Below are positions 11,178 to 28,686 of a stretch of DNA of 64,000 nucleotides, piece by piece. Origin of the DNA: Amanita rubescens (taxonomy: Eukaryota > Basidiomycota > Agaricomycetes > Agaricales > Amanitaceae); assembly GCA_015039365.1 (NCBI GenBank), contig WION01000120.1, forward strand, positions 80,257 to 144,256, written 5' to 3'. The translations under genes and the position numbers were made by a program. Position 1 is the stretch's first letter. Each line of letters begins with the position of its first letter. A model generated the notes under the pieces. It saw only the letters and a list, made by a program, of their open reading frames with translations. It was not told the DNA's origin and did no database searches.

Positions 11178-11435
11178 TGTAACGGTCGATATTTCATTAT
11201 CTTTTTCTTTTCTTTTCTTTTCTTTTATTTACAAGAAGTTCCCACACTTACCTAAGGATTCCGCGGAATGACGACGTGGGAACAACGAGTCAGAGTATAT
11301 ATACTGGAGCCTACTTATGTATTCCTTAGCCTTACGATTGTTTCTGTCGTCCATAGACTCAATCAAGTCTCATTGTCTCATTCGCGTTTCGGTCTCGAGT
11401 GTCTTAGTGATTGTGTCTGGGATCACCTCCTAACA
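11178..11435 (+). repeat. 5' long terminal repeat
   Basis: It begins TGTAACGG and ends CCTAACA (TG...CA termini). It contains a T-rich CTTTT repeat tract, TATATATA at 11296-11303 and a predicted RNA start near 11328. Confidence 0.97.
11296..11303 (+). promoter_or_regulatory. LTR TATA box
   Basis: TATATATA lies 32 nt upstream of AGCCTTACGATT (11328-11339), the segment complementary to the primer site. A TATA box at this distance supports 11328 as the RNA 5' end and therefore as the start of R. Confidence 0.75.
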
Positions 11436-11436
11436 T

Positions 11437-11448
11437 AATCGTAAGGCT
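11437..11448 (+). promoter_or_regulatory. Self-priming primer-binding site
   Basis: AATCGTAAGGCT begins two bases after the LTR end. It is the exact 12-nt reverse complement of AGCCTTACGATT at 11328-11339, the predicted 5' end of the RNA. This is the arrangement known from Tf1/sushi-type elements, where the RNA folds back and primes its own minus-strand DNA. Confidence 0.8.
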
Positions 11449-11771
11449 CTTCACACTACCACACTCGCCTGTTCGTCGTTGCTCACAACGGACACGCAAA
11501 CCATTCGACGGTTGCTACGCTTGATAGCGTTGGTAGCCCACTTCAGATACTTGTACCTCCTCACGCTGCATATTGCGCGTATCCACTACCGCTTGATAAA
11601 CCCGGACTCGAGGGTTAACGAGATAGGATTGGGACTGCTCTAAACTCAGAGTTGCAGACCTGATAAAACCACGATCCGTTCGGGTTTAGGCGTACCTATT
11701 CGATCCATAGGAGAAAACGAACTAGAACCAAACGAACAGTATAAGCACTCCCTTCGTCCCTGTGAAGATAA

Positions 11772-17216
<5,445 letters not shown>

Positions 17217-17221
<5 letters not shown>

Positions 17222-17474
17222 CGGTCGATATTTCATTATCTTTTTCTTTTCTTTTCTTTTCTTTTATTTACAAGAAGTTCCCACACTTACCTAAGGATTC
17301 CGCGGAATGACGACGTGGGAACAACGAGTCAGAGTATATATACTGGAGCCTACTTATGTATTCCTTAGCCTTACGATTGTTTCTGTCGTCCATAGACTCA
17401 ATCAAGTCTCATTGTCTCATTCGCGTTTCGGTCTCGAGTGTCTTAGTGATTGTGTCTGGGATCACCTCCTAACA
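17217..17474 (+). repeat. 3' long terminal repeat
   Basis: Same length (258 bp) and, by direct reading, the same sequence as the left LTR. It is followed by CAAAC. Confidence 0.97.
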
Positions 17475-17913
17475 CAAACCTTATGATCCACCTTAGGAAA
17501 TTTATTACCATTAAATACAGAATGTGAGCAACAATATTTCATTTTGTAACAAATTTACCATGGCAACAGAGCGTGAGTGGCATTGTACTTTACCACAGAG
17601 TATATTATCTTGATATGAATTGAAACTTTGAAAGGAAGTGAGTGAAGATACCTTTGCTTATTTAAAATTTTCAGCAATTCTAACATTTGTAGATTGTAAG
17701 ATATATGTATAACACTTTCATTTTCCATTCTTTCTTCCTGACTGCATTTTCCAGGTATAAGAAACAATCATTATGATATACAAATAATCATCCTGATTTC
17801 TGTTTAGCTTGTATGTCGACTACTGAACTGGACTTGATAATTTCACACCTTTTGTCATCAGCCTGAACTTCTCTTACTATTTGGACATAATTCAGCAGAA
17901 TTTTCAGCAACTG
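17475..17913 (+). repeat. Array of single-codon exons (right part) and first larger exon after it
   Basis: The array resumes after the retrotransposon with modules at 17521 (AAT), 17570 (AGC), 17635 (GAA), 17693 (ATT) and 17808 (CTT). A bare acceptor-donor junction (CCAG directly followed by GTATAA, 17752-17760) sits where a module is missing. It could be a zero-length recursive site or a decayed unit. After the CTT module and one more intron ending TCATCAG, 17862-17912 reads P-E-L-L-L-L-F-G-H-N-S-A-E-F-S-A-T. These are 51 in-frame nt followed by donor GTAAGA. The phase is the same as in the whole array. Confidence 0.65.
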
Positions 17914-17971
17914 TAAGACTTATGTTTATTACTGTGGTTTTAGAGTCATCAACTAATCCTGTTGTAAACAG

Positions 17972-18268
17972 CCTACTGCCTGCAAAATCTTAGTTTGTAA
18001 TACATCCTTTTTCATTTGCTTTTTGGGGGACTAATGTTCCAAAGCAATCAATATTATTGCAAAACTGTCCTTTTGGATAATGAAGCCAATGGAGCCAGCT
18101 GAAGAGTCACTCACACAACCATTTGAGGAGTCAATAACAAATGCTTTAGACCAGTTCAGAGGACAAGGATGTGTGAGGAAACTGGAGATTTCCATCACCT
18201 CAGAGTCTTTGCCTTCTAACCATCAAGATTTACTTGCATTCCTCTATGATCAGACTACTCTCATCTGA
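17972..18268 (+). CDS. Terminal exons of the array gene (tentative)
   Basis: After an intron ending TAAACAG at 17971, 21 nt read P-T-A-C-K-I-L and meet donor GTTTGT. Two acceptors then compete. CCAAAG at 18043 leads to Q-S-I-L-L-Q-N-C-P-F-G and a TAA (18077-18079). AATGAAG at 18085 leads into an open frame P-M-E-P-A-E-E-S-L-T-Q-P-F-E-E-S ending at TGA 18266-18268 (61 codons, acidic, helical in look). Both keep phase 0. I do not recognise the product. Alternatively 18080-18268 is a small independent frame starting at its own ATG. Confidence 0.4.
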
Positions 18269-19020
18269 TGGTATGTGCACCATTAATCTACCTGTAAGGC
18301 TTACTATGTTATATGTATGCAGCTCAAAGTTACCATAACTTGATGGATCACTGTACTATGCAAACTTCAACACTTGAAGTTTGCTGACAATAACTATGTT
18401 TTCCCTCTGTGTACCAATAGCTCAAATTACATTGTCTTCTTGATAAATCTTGTGATATTCATCCAAGGCTGTTTTCCTCCCACTATGTGTGGGATTGTAA
18501 AATATAATTTGTGTTTGTATATTTTTAACCTTACAGATGGCAGATACTTAGTTAGACCGAGACAAAGAGGCCATGGACTCAACATTGACAGTTCATTATG
18601 GTCCTTAGAGGTTATCTTTTGATTATTATCGCGGAAATACTTGCGAGTAACTGAAGGGGGGCCAAACCATCAGAATACTTAATAACGAGCAAAGCCATGA
18701 CTGTCAAAGATATCTATTTTCAGTATATTGAGACTCGTGAAAGACAAGATTCAGACGTACCGCAGAGTCCGCTGTCAATAGATATTTAAAGCACCCTTCC
18801 AATCAAACTAGGATTGTGGAATAAGTAAGTGGTGAGCCAACCATTGTAATAAACTCACACGAACATCTCCGGAGTCAATGAACGCCAAGTTGATGAAAAA
18901 GCCGAGCGGGATAGATCATAGACAGCCAAATCAGAGATATTGCGACGTAACTCCCCAACCATTATCAGTAATGGGGAGGGAGAGGAGGCAGCTGAGGCGG
19001 GGCTAGAGCAATTCTCCGCC
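18269..19020. other. Intergenic; CpG-poor until about 18,610
   Basis: No gene is recognised. The base composition of the array persists to about 18.61 kb, where CpG dinucleotides return abruptly. That marks the right edge of the unusual island. Confidence 0.5.
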
Positions 19021-19236
19021 AAGTACGGTCTCCTGGTTCTCGAAGGTTTGATGAGGACGTGGAGGGCCCCAATATTGCTACCATGCTACACGAGCTCATA
19101 ATGTTGGCTCACGACGATCCGGTATGGAAGGAAGAGCTTAGAAGATACTTGCAAGAAGAGGAGAAAGAGAAAAAACAGATACAGAAGGAGCGTGCGGTGA
19201 GATTGGCTCACTGGCGGGAAGACGTGGCTGTTTAGC
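19021..19236 (+). other. Possible exon remnant of an unknown gene
   Basis: A protein-like frame near 19045-19236 reads G-P-N-I-A-T-M-L-H-E-L-I-M-L-A-H-D-D-P-V-W-K-E-E-L-R-R-Y, continues as a charged helix rich in E and K, and ends W-R-E-D-V-A-V and a TAG. A second frame just upstream (L-V-L-E-G-L-M-R-T-W-R) suggests one frameshift. I do not recognise the family. A large part of 19.24-19.8 kb has open frames on both strands without motifs. Confidence 0.3.
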
Positions 19237-19801
19237 CCGCACCTCGAGATCCAGTTAACAATCTCCTGTGCCCATTCTTCGCGCTCAGGGCAATCGAACT
19301 GGCCTGTCGTGTAGTAATGAATTTGGGGCATATGCACCCTCTCGCCCCAGATCGATTATATCTCTTGACGAGGAAAAAAGATGGCTTAGCCTCATAAACC
19401 TTTCAATGCACGCTCCGAGGTCAACCACCAGTGTTGTCCTGACTCATAATGTATGCCAGGGCCAGGGAATTCCGTTTCTAGTGCTAATTGTCGGACGTGA
19501 CCTAGGACGCATCAACCGAGGGATGTATCAAATCAACCTCAGGCTGGCCCAAGGAGAGAAGGAGCAACTTAGGGACAGTCGGGCCGGGCCTGGGGTCGGG
19601 TCCATTTCCGTTCCTTTGCCTTCCATAATTCTTTCGTCTATCGCGATTCGCACGTTGCGAAGACGTTTTCAACACTTCGATCAGGTTTGGAAGGCGAACG
19701 GTCCCTCTCGTTGTTACACGTTACACCCTTAGTCCTCTTTATATCGTCGTTTTCTCCCCCTCGCCTGTGTCTCGTCTCCGGTCGATCACCCCATCAGCAG
19801 C

Positions 19802-20170
19802 TTTTACAAGAACCTGAAAAACAAGGAGAAGGGAGCAGAGCGAAAGCCCTGGCGGTTTCGCAGACAGTCGAAGAAATATCGGCGCGAGAGTGCAGAGACA
19901 CTGGCTAACTCGAGACAGTGACATGGTGTCCATGGTGTCCATGAGAGAGTGGATCGTGGCCTCCTCATCCCAATTCTCGAGCAACTCACTGCGTGTTGAG
20001 TCATTTAAACTACCAGATTTACTTCATAATGCATTTTTGACAGCGCATTAAACAACTGCCCAAAGCGGCCTCAGCCTTACATGAAAAAGACGTCGATAAG
20101 TCGAGACCAACAGACGAAGACGAAGCAGAGGCTGGTTCTGCGTCCCAAACACCTGGTCAAACAACTTGAA
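19802..20170 (+). other. Possible 3' exons of an unknown gene
   Basis: A basic frame from about 19802 (F-Y-K-N-L-K-N-K-E-K-G-A-E-R-K-P-W-R-F-R-R, then S-K-K-Y-R-R-E) runs to a TGA near 19920. After an intron-like stretch ending TTTTTGACAG at 20040, a second frame reads Q-R-I-K-Q-L-P-K-A-A-S-A-L-H-E-K-D and then an acidic tail ending at TGA 20168-20170. The pattern of basic then acidic segments is protein-like, but the link between the two pieces is uncertain. Confidence 0.25.
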
Positions 20171-20403
20171 GGTAACTACGACCGCCCCCTCACGGCGAAA
20201 ACGATCGTTGTCGTCGCCTCAAGCCTTCTGGTGTCTGCGATCGCCAATTGCGCTAAATGGGATCTTTTTTATATTAAATACAATTATTTCTATGTGCTAC
20301 GTCTCCCTGTTTGCAATCGTGGCTTGGATCCGGCCTGATCCAATTCCCTATCATCTATATATTATCTTGAAGTGAAATTAACTTTGAATGCTCGCTCACG
20401 CGG

Positions 20404-23400
20404 TCACGGATTGGCTTCAATGACACGACGTGAAACTACTTTTTCATGCCCGGCCGCTGCATCGTGGATCGTCCTGACACCAGCAGCCCTCATCAGATTG
20501 GCGTAATTCCGGAGAAAACCTTTCACACTGTGCATGTCTCCAATGTCTTGCGGATCGTTGATAAGGGTAGAGGCAGAATGCCATACCCAAGGATCGGAAT
20601 CAGGGTTGTCGACATTTAGGAATACTGGTTTCTGGTTTTCGTTCTTGATGACAGCAATATTTTTTTTTGCGTTCTCGTTCAACCAGTTGTAGGTCGCTTT
20701 GAGGTCCGAAAGCAATACCGAACGGTGACCATGCTTTTTACCAAGCTCAGCGAGGGCTCTAAGATGTTTCACCTTTTTTAAATTAATGAGAGGCGGTAGC
20801 GACAAACGAAAGAATGATGCTTACCACTTCTTTTCCAGTTGGCTTGCCAAAATTTCGATAAGTGCCGCACAAAGTGGGATTGGGTTGGGGTTCGACACAA
20901 CCTCTTTGGCTCCAACATATAGCTTCGTAATCGGCAAGAGTAATTTTGCTCGGTGAGAGTATATCATGTTGCATGTATTTCCTTATGTCCATCCCCTCAT
21001 AACCCTCCCGGCCGGCAGAGCCTCTGGGAATAAACTTGAGTAGGTCCAGTTCACGGCATAGATCAACGTCGCTTGGATTGAGGGAAAGCTTGTTGAAATA
21101 TTCATATAATACTTCACTCCTCCTACGTTTGTTCCCGTCGCCCGGTCTGTCCTCGCTATCTTCGTCTTCGTTATCACCGTCTTTGTCTTTGTCTTCGTCA
21201 TCGCCGTCTTCATCTTCGTCTTCGTCATCTTCATCTTCGCCTTCACCAATGCCTTCGTCTTCATCAACTGCACTCACCCATTCTAAGAGCATATTTTCGT
21301 CGTCATCGTTATCTTCGTCATCATCATCCTCGTCATCACCGTCACCATCGTCTTCATCTTCGTCATCACCAATGTCTTCGTCGTCTTCGTCTTCATCAAA
21401 TGCATTCGCACATTCAATGAACATGGTAAGATTAAGTCGATGCGTCAGATTCAAGCCATACTTTCTCAACGGCTCCGCAACGTCTTGGAAGCCGTTATGC
21501 AGGAGACGCTCGGGAGTCACTCTAAAAGCTGCTAAAAAGAGTTCATGGCGTTCGAATAAGCTGTCGGCTGGGCTAAGAACCCCTTCTTCATTTGGTAATA
21601 ATAGTGAATACCCGGTGACCCTCTCAAGATTCAGAAAGCAGGTTATGAATTGCTTGTACTCCACTTCATGGGCCGGTGAATAGAGAATAGTGCCATGTGA
21701 AATACACAGAAGCTCGGTGATGTCTTTCGCACTACACCCTTCTTTCTTGATACCCTGCATCCCGATCTCCCAGCTGATGACTGGATAATCGGTAAAAGGC
21801 AACAGAACGTGAGATGGCATAGAAACGGGAAGGACGATAGCGTCGTCCAGGGCGCCAAGGTGAGAGGACTTGGCACGTTGTTGAACGGACCAGACAGGCA
21901 GCTTACGAGCGACATCCGTCAAGTTCGGTGGCGTGGAACTGAAGTTTAGCCGAACCCAGCGGCCAAGCTCTTCGTGATCGCTTGATCTGAGGCTCAAGAC
22001 CCCCCCGAGCCCTCTCGCCTCGTCTTTCCGCATGTACGCCAAGAAGCTTTCATAGATCGCCAACCCTTCCTTCACCTCTGTGATAAGCGAGGCATATTTT
22101 CTAAGGATGATTATCATTCCAAGTTTCTGAAGGATACTATAGTCAAAGTCTTCTCCACTTCTTTCTGCATCGACGATTGAAACAGAAAGCTCGGAGATGC
22201 CTCTCGAAGAGATGAAGTAGTGTGGATCCAATGTTGGAATTAAAGGAATATGCGAGATCATCTTTGGCGCAATGTCCAGCTTAGCGTCCCAGAAAGAAGT
22301 GATCCATACGCGGTCCGCTTCAGCCCCAAGAAATTCCGATGCCGGCTTGATGCGTTCCTGTACGAATTCTACCATTCCCGCTTCACCTAGATGCGATACA
22401 TTCACCCCGAGTTTCAGGAGGCCCTTGGGTACGTCGAAATCCCTGTGTACGAGACGATTGGCCGGGAAGATTGTATAGGCAGCGGCTAGTTTTGGCTCTA
22501 CCACGTAATTGGTCTTGCTATATGACATTTGGATCTTCGCCCAGGAACCGTCCTCGAGTGGGATCAGTGAAAGCCCATCCAACGATACTGCGCCGCGTGA
22601 TAGGTACCACAATAGGGTATTGATTTCATGCATGCTCATCCATTGGTTGGGTGGATTGGTATGCTCTAAAAGCGTTCGGACGAACGCGGCATCCAGCGAA
22701 CATAACTGCGCCTTCACAGCGTATTCGAACAAATGGCTGGGTAGCACCGATATTTTCAAAGGTCGAGTGGTAGATAGGACTTTAGACAGGGAGGCCTTGA
22801 GTGCTTTGAATTTATCTGCAGTTTCAGAATACAATATAACCTCGCCCGGGTTTAGAAAAGTTTTATCATGGTATTTACTGGCGAAAACGCGTCTTGAAGT
22901 CTTCTTGAGGATATCGGAACTCCAAAAGGCATTCATAAAGATCTGGCTCGGAACATTAGCATCCCGGCTTTGTGTCCCAGGCCACCACAGAATATTGGAG
23001 CCCTGAACCTGCAGTAACCTTTCAAGCAAGCCAAGGTATAGCCGCGGAATTTCGGACGACAACAACCATAGGTTATATTGTGATTCTATCCCGGTCCGGT
23101 CATTGTTGATGCGTATGTTTCGCCTCTCCTGTTCTAGGATCAGCGGAGCAGAAATGTGAGCTGGAATATTTGTGGTGATGGGCAGGGGTAAAGCACAAAA
23201 CAAGTTGTATTTCGACTTCTGAACTAGGTCACAATCCAGTTTTGCAGCAACACGCATCGGTAAAAGATGGTGCATGTCGTATCTGTCTGCAAGCTCCGCC
23301 TTGAAAGCGTCCGGGATGTTGACGTCCATCGTGACGATAAGCCATTTGGGTAATCGAAGGTTCCCTGATTTAAAAGTCACCGTTTCAGATTTGAGTGAAT

Positions 23401-26400
23401 CGTCGGGTGTAAAATCGTCAGATATTCTGGTGCTTTCGATGACGCGGAGAGCTTTAAAATCGTCCCTCTGCCGTTTTTGCACCTCGATACGATTGAGCCC
23501 CGTGAACAGAAGTGATTTGTACGCCACTTTATCGAACTCTCCAATAAACATCTCCTCGACCTTTTCTATGCTCCAGAGAATTGGTAATATAGGATCATGG
23601 CTTGAATGCGATTCATTCCTAAGCGGCAGCCTGAACAATGTCTGGGAAATGGTTAGCACAGCGGAAGTCCTTAAAGGGATGATGGTACTAACCCCTTGGT
23701 ACGATTCTGTGGAGAAAATATCAAAACCAAATAGTCCGTTCAATGGCTTAAGATGATCGGCATAAAATCTGAAGCGGGAATCAAAATGGGAAAAACGATC
23801 CCTTAACAACTCTTACTTTTTCACACTTTGTAAGGGTAGAAGAAGCGAATGTCTCCCGCAGAATGATAAGTTGCGCTCTGAAGGGCTCATGAAAAGGACG
23901 TGACCCCCCGAAACAACCATGACAAACTGGGTAGGGTATATTAGCCTTCGGTATATCTGCCACGCCGCTTCGTACCTCCGTAAAGTGAAACATTGAGAGT
24001 GCACCTAGTCCAAAGTGACCTATTACACTGGTCCTCCCCCTTTTTCCGCCAATACCTGTCTGCAATATTCCTCTGAAATCTTTCGGAGAAAAGATTCCGT
24101 CGTTGTGTACAACCAGTGATGCACCCTGAAAAACCGCTAGTCCTTGCGACAGAAGATGCTCGCTTGGGCCTTCCTGATCATCTATAAGAATGCTAAATCG
24201 TTTAGCACCTGCGTCTGATGCATTGGCAATGAACTCCGTGAAGAATTGAGTCGGTTCATATTGCCTCAAAGTGTTGCGAATGATGGTGATAGGCTTTCCT
24301 CCCAAGTCGACGCTACCCTCCACATCGTCTAGCAACGTTGGTTTTATTCCAATCTTCTCCGCAAGTTTTTCGCTGATAAGATGATGAGCGGTGTTCATCC
24401 TTCCGCCGTCAAAGTTAATCCCCCCTCTTTGATAACAAACACCAGCAGGCAAAGGCACGAGGTCACCGGTGTCTATCGGAATCAACAGAGAGGCCCGCTC
24501 TTCGTCAGTCATGGAGTCAGGTAACGTTTCCAATAATTGCACTGCTTGCTCGACAACAGTTAGATCCGTTGTTGGTTTTTCGCGCAATCCACGTAGCTCG
24601 CTTGTGATCACCGGTATCGAAGGCCTGATTAGATTGTCAAATGAATCCGTTTCTCATTGCAAAAGAAACGTACCGCTCATGACACCCCATCTTCAGCAAG
24701 AACAAGAATACTTGTCCCTCTGCCTGCGAGAAGCTGATCTCATAGAAGTAGCCTGCGCTTGGATTATTAACAAACACGGAACGAGAGGGTGACACTAATG
24801 TGCCAGACTCTGTAGGCACCCACGGCCGTCCAGCGATAACGGATTGGAGTGCTTTCAGATCTGCATCTTGGAGCTGGCGAATTGCTAGCTCTTTTATAAT
24901 CTCGCGAATTTTGCGGTATTGCACGGCAGAACTCGGACGTCCCAGAACACGATCTAATTGGTTCAAAAGAACGTCGAAAGGAAGAGGCTTGTCCCAGTTT
25001 AATAGCGCCCGGAAAGAAGGTGTAATTGGAATAGTATGGTCGAGAGTGTTTAGGACTTCGTCGAACAAGTCAGTATCCCGTCGTTTGCTATTAATACAGT
25101 TGTTGGAGCTGACAAGACCAGCTCGTGTCGGTAACCAGCGCAAGGAGCGGTCGATAGAAAGATCGGCACAAACGAAGCTTGGGTGATTGACGAGAGAAAG
25201 TAAAGAACGTGCGACGGTGAGCGCGTCAACCGAGGTGTGATTTTCTGAGACGTATGAAATTCGTTCTTGCACAATGTCTAAAGACAAGGACGACTTCATC
25301 ATTCCCATTTTCCGAAGGCCATCCAGTATTGTGCGATCGTAGTCGTCCTCCACAATTGGAATGAGCCTGCTGCTGGAAACCGCGGGGAAAAGATCTTTAA
25401 GCCGTGACTCAGGATCGACAACCTCCATCGGCGATTGCAAGCCGCCGTCTGATGAACGGATGAACTGTGTCTTTCGGAGCAATGATACGATGCTATCTGT
25501 CAACCGGTGTTTTCGTACGATGCGGGAGATGAACGAGGCTTGCAGATGCTTTGGTTGGGTAGAGAATTGACCGAGGGCAAGCAACAGGATGTCTTCATCC
25601 TTGAAAATGGGCAATTTAAGTGCCTTCCACAAAGAACACGATGGGTTGGTAATGCAGGACTTGTCTAAGAAATCGATCTTATCAATCAAAGGGACAAGCG
25701 ACGTAGGCGAGATTCCCTTGATGTTAAGGCTGTCGATTGCACGCCACTTCACAGGTGCATTAAATTCGATTAGAGGTTGAGAGACGGGGAAAACTGGGAG
25801 TTGCTTCAACTTGGCCAAATTTTCGGTAGAAAGTGATTTGTAAGAAGCGGAAATATGGTCGAGCATAGACTTTGCTTCATCATTGCTAAGGGGCTGCAAT
25901 GCCGCCAAGTCGATAGCCGCCAAGAAATGATTCATATCATTGGTTTCTTTGATTACTCCGTGATGATTTAGGAACTGAACCACCGTACTCAGAAGCACGG
26001 AGCTGAGAAAGGGAAGTCCCAGTTTCTCGAACGATGGAAGATCTGATGCCCGAAACACGGGAGACGAGAGAAGCTGCGGGCCTTTGGACGTCGGAATGAG
26101 ACGAAGCACAGAGCTGGATTTGAGGAGCACCATTACCGAATCACGGTGTTGCCATTTTTCTAACCACGTCCAAAACTTTGCCAATCGCTGCTTGCTGAGT
26201 GGTTGAGGCTCGCTTATCAAGTAAGCAACGACAGAAGGTGGAGATAGCAGATCGATATTGGCCTGGGTCGCGCACTTTTCCCGTACTAACGCCGCCACTG
26301 CAGGTTGCAGCTGATCAAGAGGTATAGCATCGCCCGCTGATTCTCTGAACATATCGACTTCATCGGAGGTTAGGGCGATGTGGTATGAAGTTGCTGTTTT

Positions 26401-28240
26401 TCTGCTGCCGAGGGAGATATACGATCCACCTCGGAGAGTGGGGAAAAGGGGAAGGCCATATACGCTGCTAAGGTCCTTGTCCGAGAGGAAGTACTCGCAT
26501 AGGATCTTCTTTTGGTTCTGAGACAAGCCGTCAAATCCCACAGGGACCAAGCTACGGTTCTTAATCTGGTCTCGAGCAGCGCGTGGAGTCAACTTGGTAA
26601 TTGAGTCGTCAAGGAACTGCATGTGGGTTTGAGGCAGTTGAACCAATGTTAGACCAACCTGGGCCAAAGGAATAAGCACTTCTGAATGAACCAGGTCTTT
26701 AGCCACGACAAGGGAAGACTTCAAGTCAACATAAGTCGTCGTATCCGTCTCAGATACTTTCGGCCAGATCGCTAAACCGGGTTGGGTTGCGAACTTCAAC
26801 GTCGCTTGAAGAATATTCCGCCAGTATATGCCATCGCCAGACAATATTGACGAACAGCATGGAGGCCAAGAACTGAAAATATCCTTGCATACAGCGTCCT
26901 CGGCCAAAGTTTTCAAAAGACAACTCCAAGCGTGGGGAATGTAGCAATCGAATAGCAGCCTATTCCATTTAACTAACACACTAAATAAATGCTTTCAACT
27001 TCAGGTTGCGATAAAAGAAGATGCATGCATACTCGTTTTCAGATCCGGCTACAATTGCGGTCTCGTTTCCGTTGCGCAAGCCCTGTCTTGACGAAGTTAC
27101 TGCAAACAATGCATGTATATGTACGGGGAAACCCGTCCTGGACGGGAGCGGCAAGAACGTGAAGAGGCGACCAGCGGTGTACCCGTCAGAAAACAATGGA
27201 TAAGCGATGCGCACGTCAGGGCTTAACTTGTGTTTTTCGAATGTGCGATTCGTAGCATTGATAAACTTGCGACCCTTGCTGCTAACCTGAGCTGAGAGGC
27301 GGGACTTTGCCTCCTTTTCTGGATTCTGTGTCTGAATAATCCGCCAAGAAAACTTCTCGTTGCCGTTGGATAAGACCAAGTCGTAGATGGAAAGCGGAGA
27401 GTCTGTGCTTTGTCGTCCACTGATTTTCATCGATTTGGTCCATGTAGATAGGTGCGTCTTATTTGCGTCATGAACCTCCCATAATTCAATCGCCCTGAGA
27501 TTATTGAGGAATAAAAGAGAAATGTTTAATTCTTCAGCGGCATAGTCCCTGATCATCTGGTCAAGCTCTTCCACGAGTACGATGCGGTCGCTGAGTTCAC
27601 TTGGTGACGACCGAAGTGGTAATCTGATGACAGTTCCGGGGAAAGAGGAAGTCTCGAAGATATCAAAAAAATCAAAACATTCAGGATAGTCCGTTTCCAT
27701 AAATTCTTGGTAGTCAATTCGTTCACCGCCGGAATTGATAGGATCAAGAATGGCAAACGAGGTCCCGGAAAGGATCTGAGGTTCGTCGGTGATCTATATG
27801 TGTTTCAGAGTAGGTGGCGAGGAGCAGAATCGAGTGATGTACATGATAACAAGCTCTGAACCCTAAGCCGTATTTGCCTATTTTACTACAGAAGAGGTTA
27901 GCGTTGGCTCAGCAAAACTAGACGATCTTATCTTACGAGGTATCTGCTCTTTTGGACGAGTCATGAATGGTTCGGATAGCCGTCCAATCCTCTTCGAGGA
28001 ACTGAGAATCGTTGTATGCCATTAGCGCAGGGTCATCCCCCATGTCAAGAACAAAAATCTATCATGGGCATTGTTCAATGTATGTTTCATGAACGGTATA
28101 GCACAAACCTGCTTCGTGGCCCTTGCATCATCCGAATTCTGTAACAATTCTCGAAAGATAGATGCAGAGAAGGGGTAATCATGGAGAATTGCTCTGATTG
28201 CAGGGACGGGACCAACAGTTTCATAGAAACTGCCGTTCAT
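20404..28240 (-). CDS. Sacsin-like giant protein with two GHKL (HSP90-type) ATPase segments, copy A
   Basis: Nine exons on the minus strand: 28240-28109, 28058-27937, 27885-27843, 27793-27033, 26980-24674, 24624-23976, 23926-23817, 23768-20825 and 20772-20404. They sum to 7,437 nt (2,478 residues), divisible by three and open throughout. Residues 1-110 hold the GHKL motifs: N-box R-E-L-L-Q-N-S-D-D-A-R-A, then D-P-A-L-M-A-Y-N-D and G-K-Y-G-L-G-F-R-A, as in sacsin repeats. A second ATPase-like segment near residues 1180-1290 reads F-T-E-F-I-A-N-A-S-D-A-G-A-K and G-H-F-G-L-G-A-L-S-M-F-H-F. Late in the protein lies a long Asp/Glu tract. Compared with copy B it stops early, after G-V-R-T-I-H-D-A-A-A-G-H-E-K, and lacks the BTB tail. 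Sacsin itself is a chaperone-like protein; the fungal relatives are uncharacterised. Confidence 0.9.
21155..21420 (-). repeat. Acidic low-complexity tract in sacsin-like copy A
   Basis: GAA/GAC/GAT-rich codons encode two long runs of D and E with some G and K, broken by an M-L-L-E-W-V-S-A-V segment. Copy B has only a short E-D-E-D-N-G-D at the same place (near 35560), so the tract has expanded in copy A or shrunk in B. The opposite strand gives a poly-serine frame that is an artefact. Confidence 0.85.
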
Positions 28241-28686
28241 GTTGCAAGCTGATGTTGTAAAGTGAAGCCTTCCACATATATGTACTACTTGGTAGGCTTC
28301 CCCTGGCGGCAATCACGGTGTCTGCGCCTTGCCATCGCCTCGATGCATTTCGCCTGCCAAAGGCACTGACAGAAGCGTACCTGATCGTGTTGTTCAAACA
28401 TACACAAACATTCGTTCAGGTATACCGAGTACTAAACCGACTTTTCCACCTACAGGTTGCCGGCATGCATAATGAAACAAGGCCTCTTTATAATGGATCC
28501 CTATTTTGTTGGGGGTTTTAGATTGAAAGCTGTGCGATCCCCAGTTCAGTCTCGCGGCCGGATGTTATAATTATCAGAGTTTGATGACTTGTTTCCCGTT
28601 TTGCATATAATGGCTGACAGCGGTGATGTAGTGAATACCATGGCATATACGCATGGAATACCCTTTTTCCAACTTCAGCCTACACA
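28241..28686. promoter_or_regulatory. Shared intergenic region between head-to-head sacsin-like copies
   Basis: 446 bp separate the two start codons, which point outward in opposite directions. The region must hold both promoters, or did before copy B decayed. I see no convincing TATA box or repeated operator-like element. Confidence 0.5.

Noticed and set aside
11436..11453. Ordinary tRNA-primed primer-binding site
   Set aside because: There is no TGG-type match to a tRNA 3' end behind the LTR; the 12-nt self-complement fits better.
21036..21683. Plus-strand 215-codon poly-serine frame
   Set aside because: It is the antisense of the acidic tract of sacsin-like copy A, which is well supported on the minus strand.
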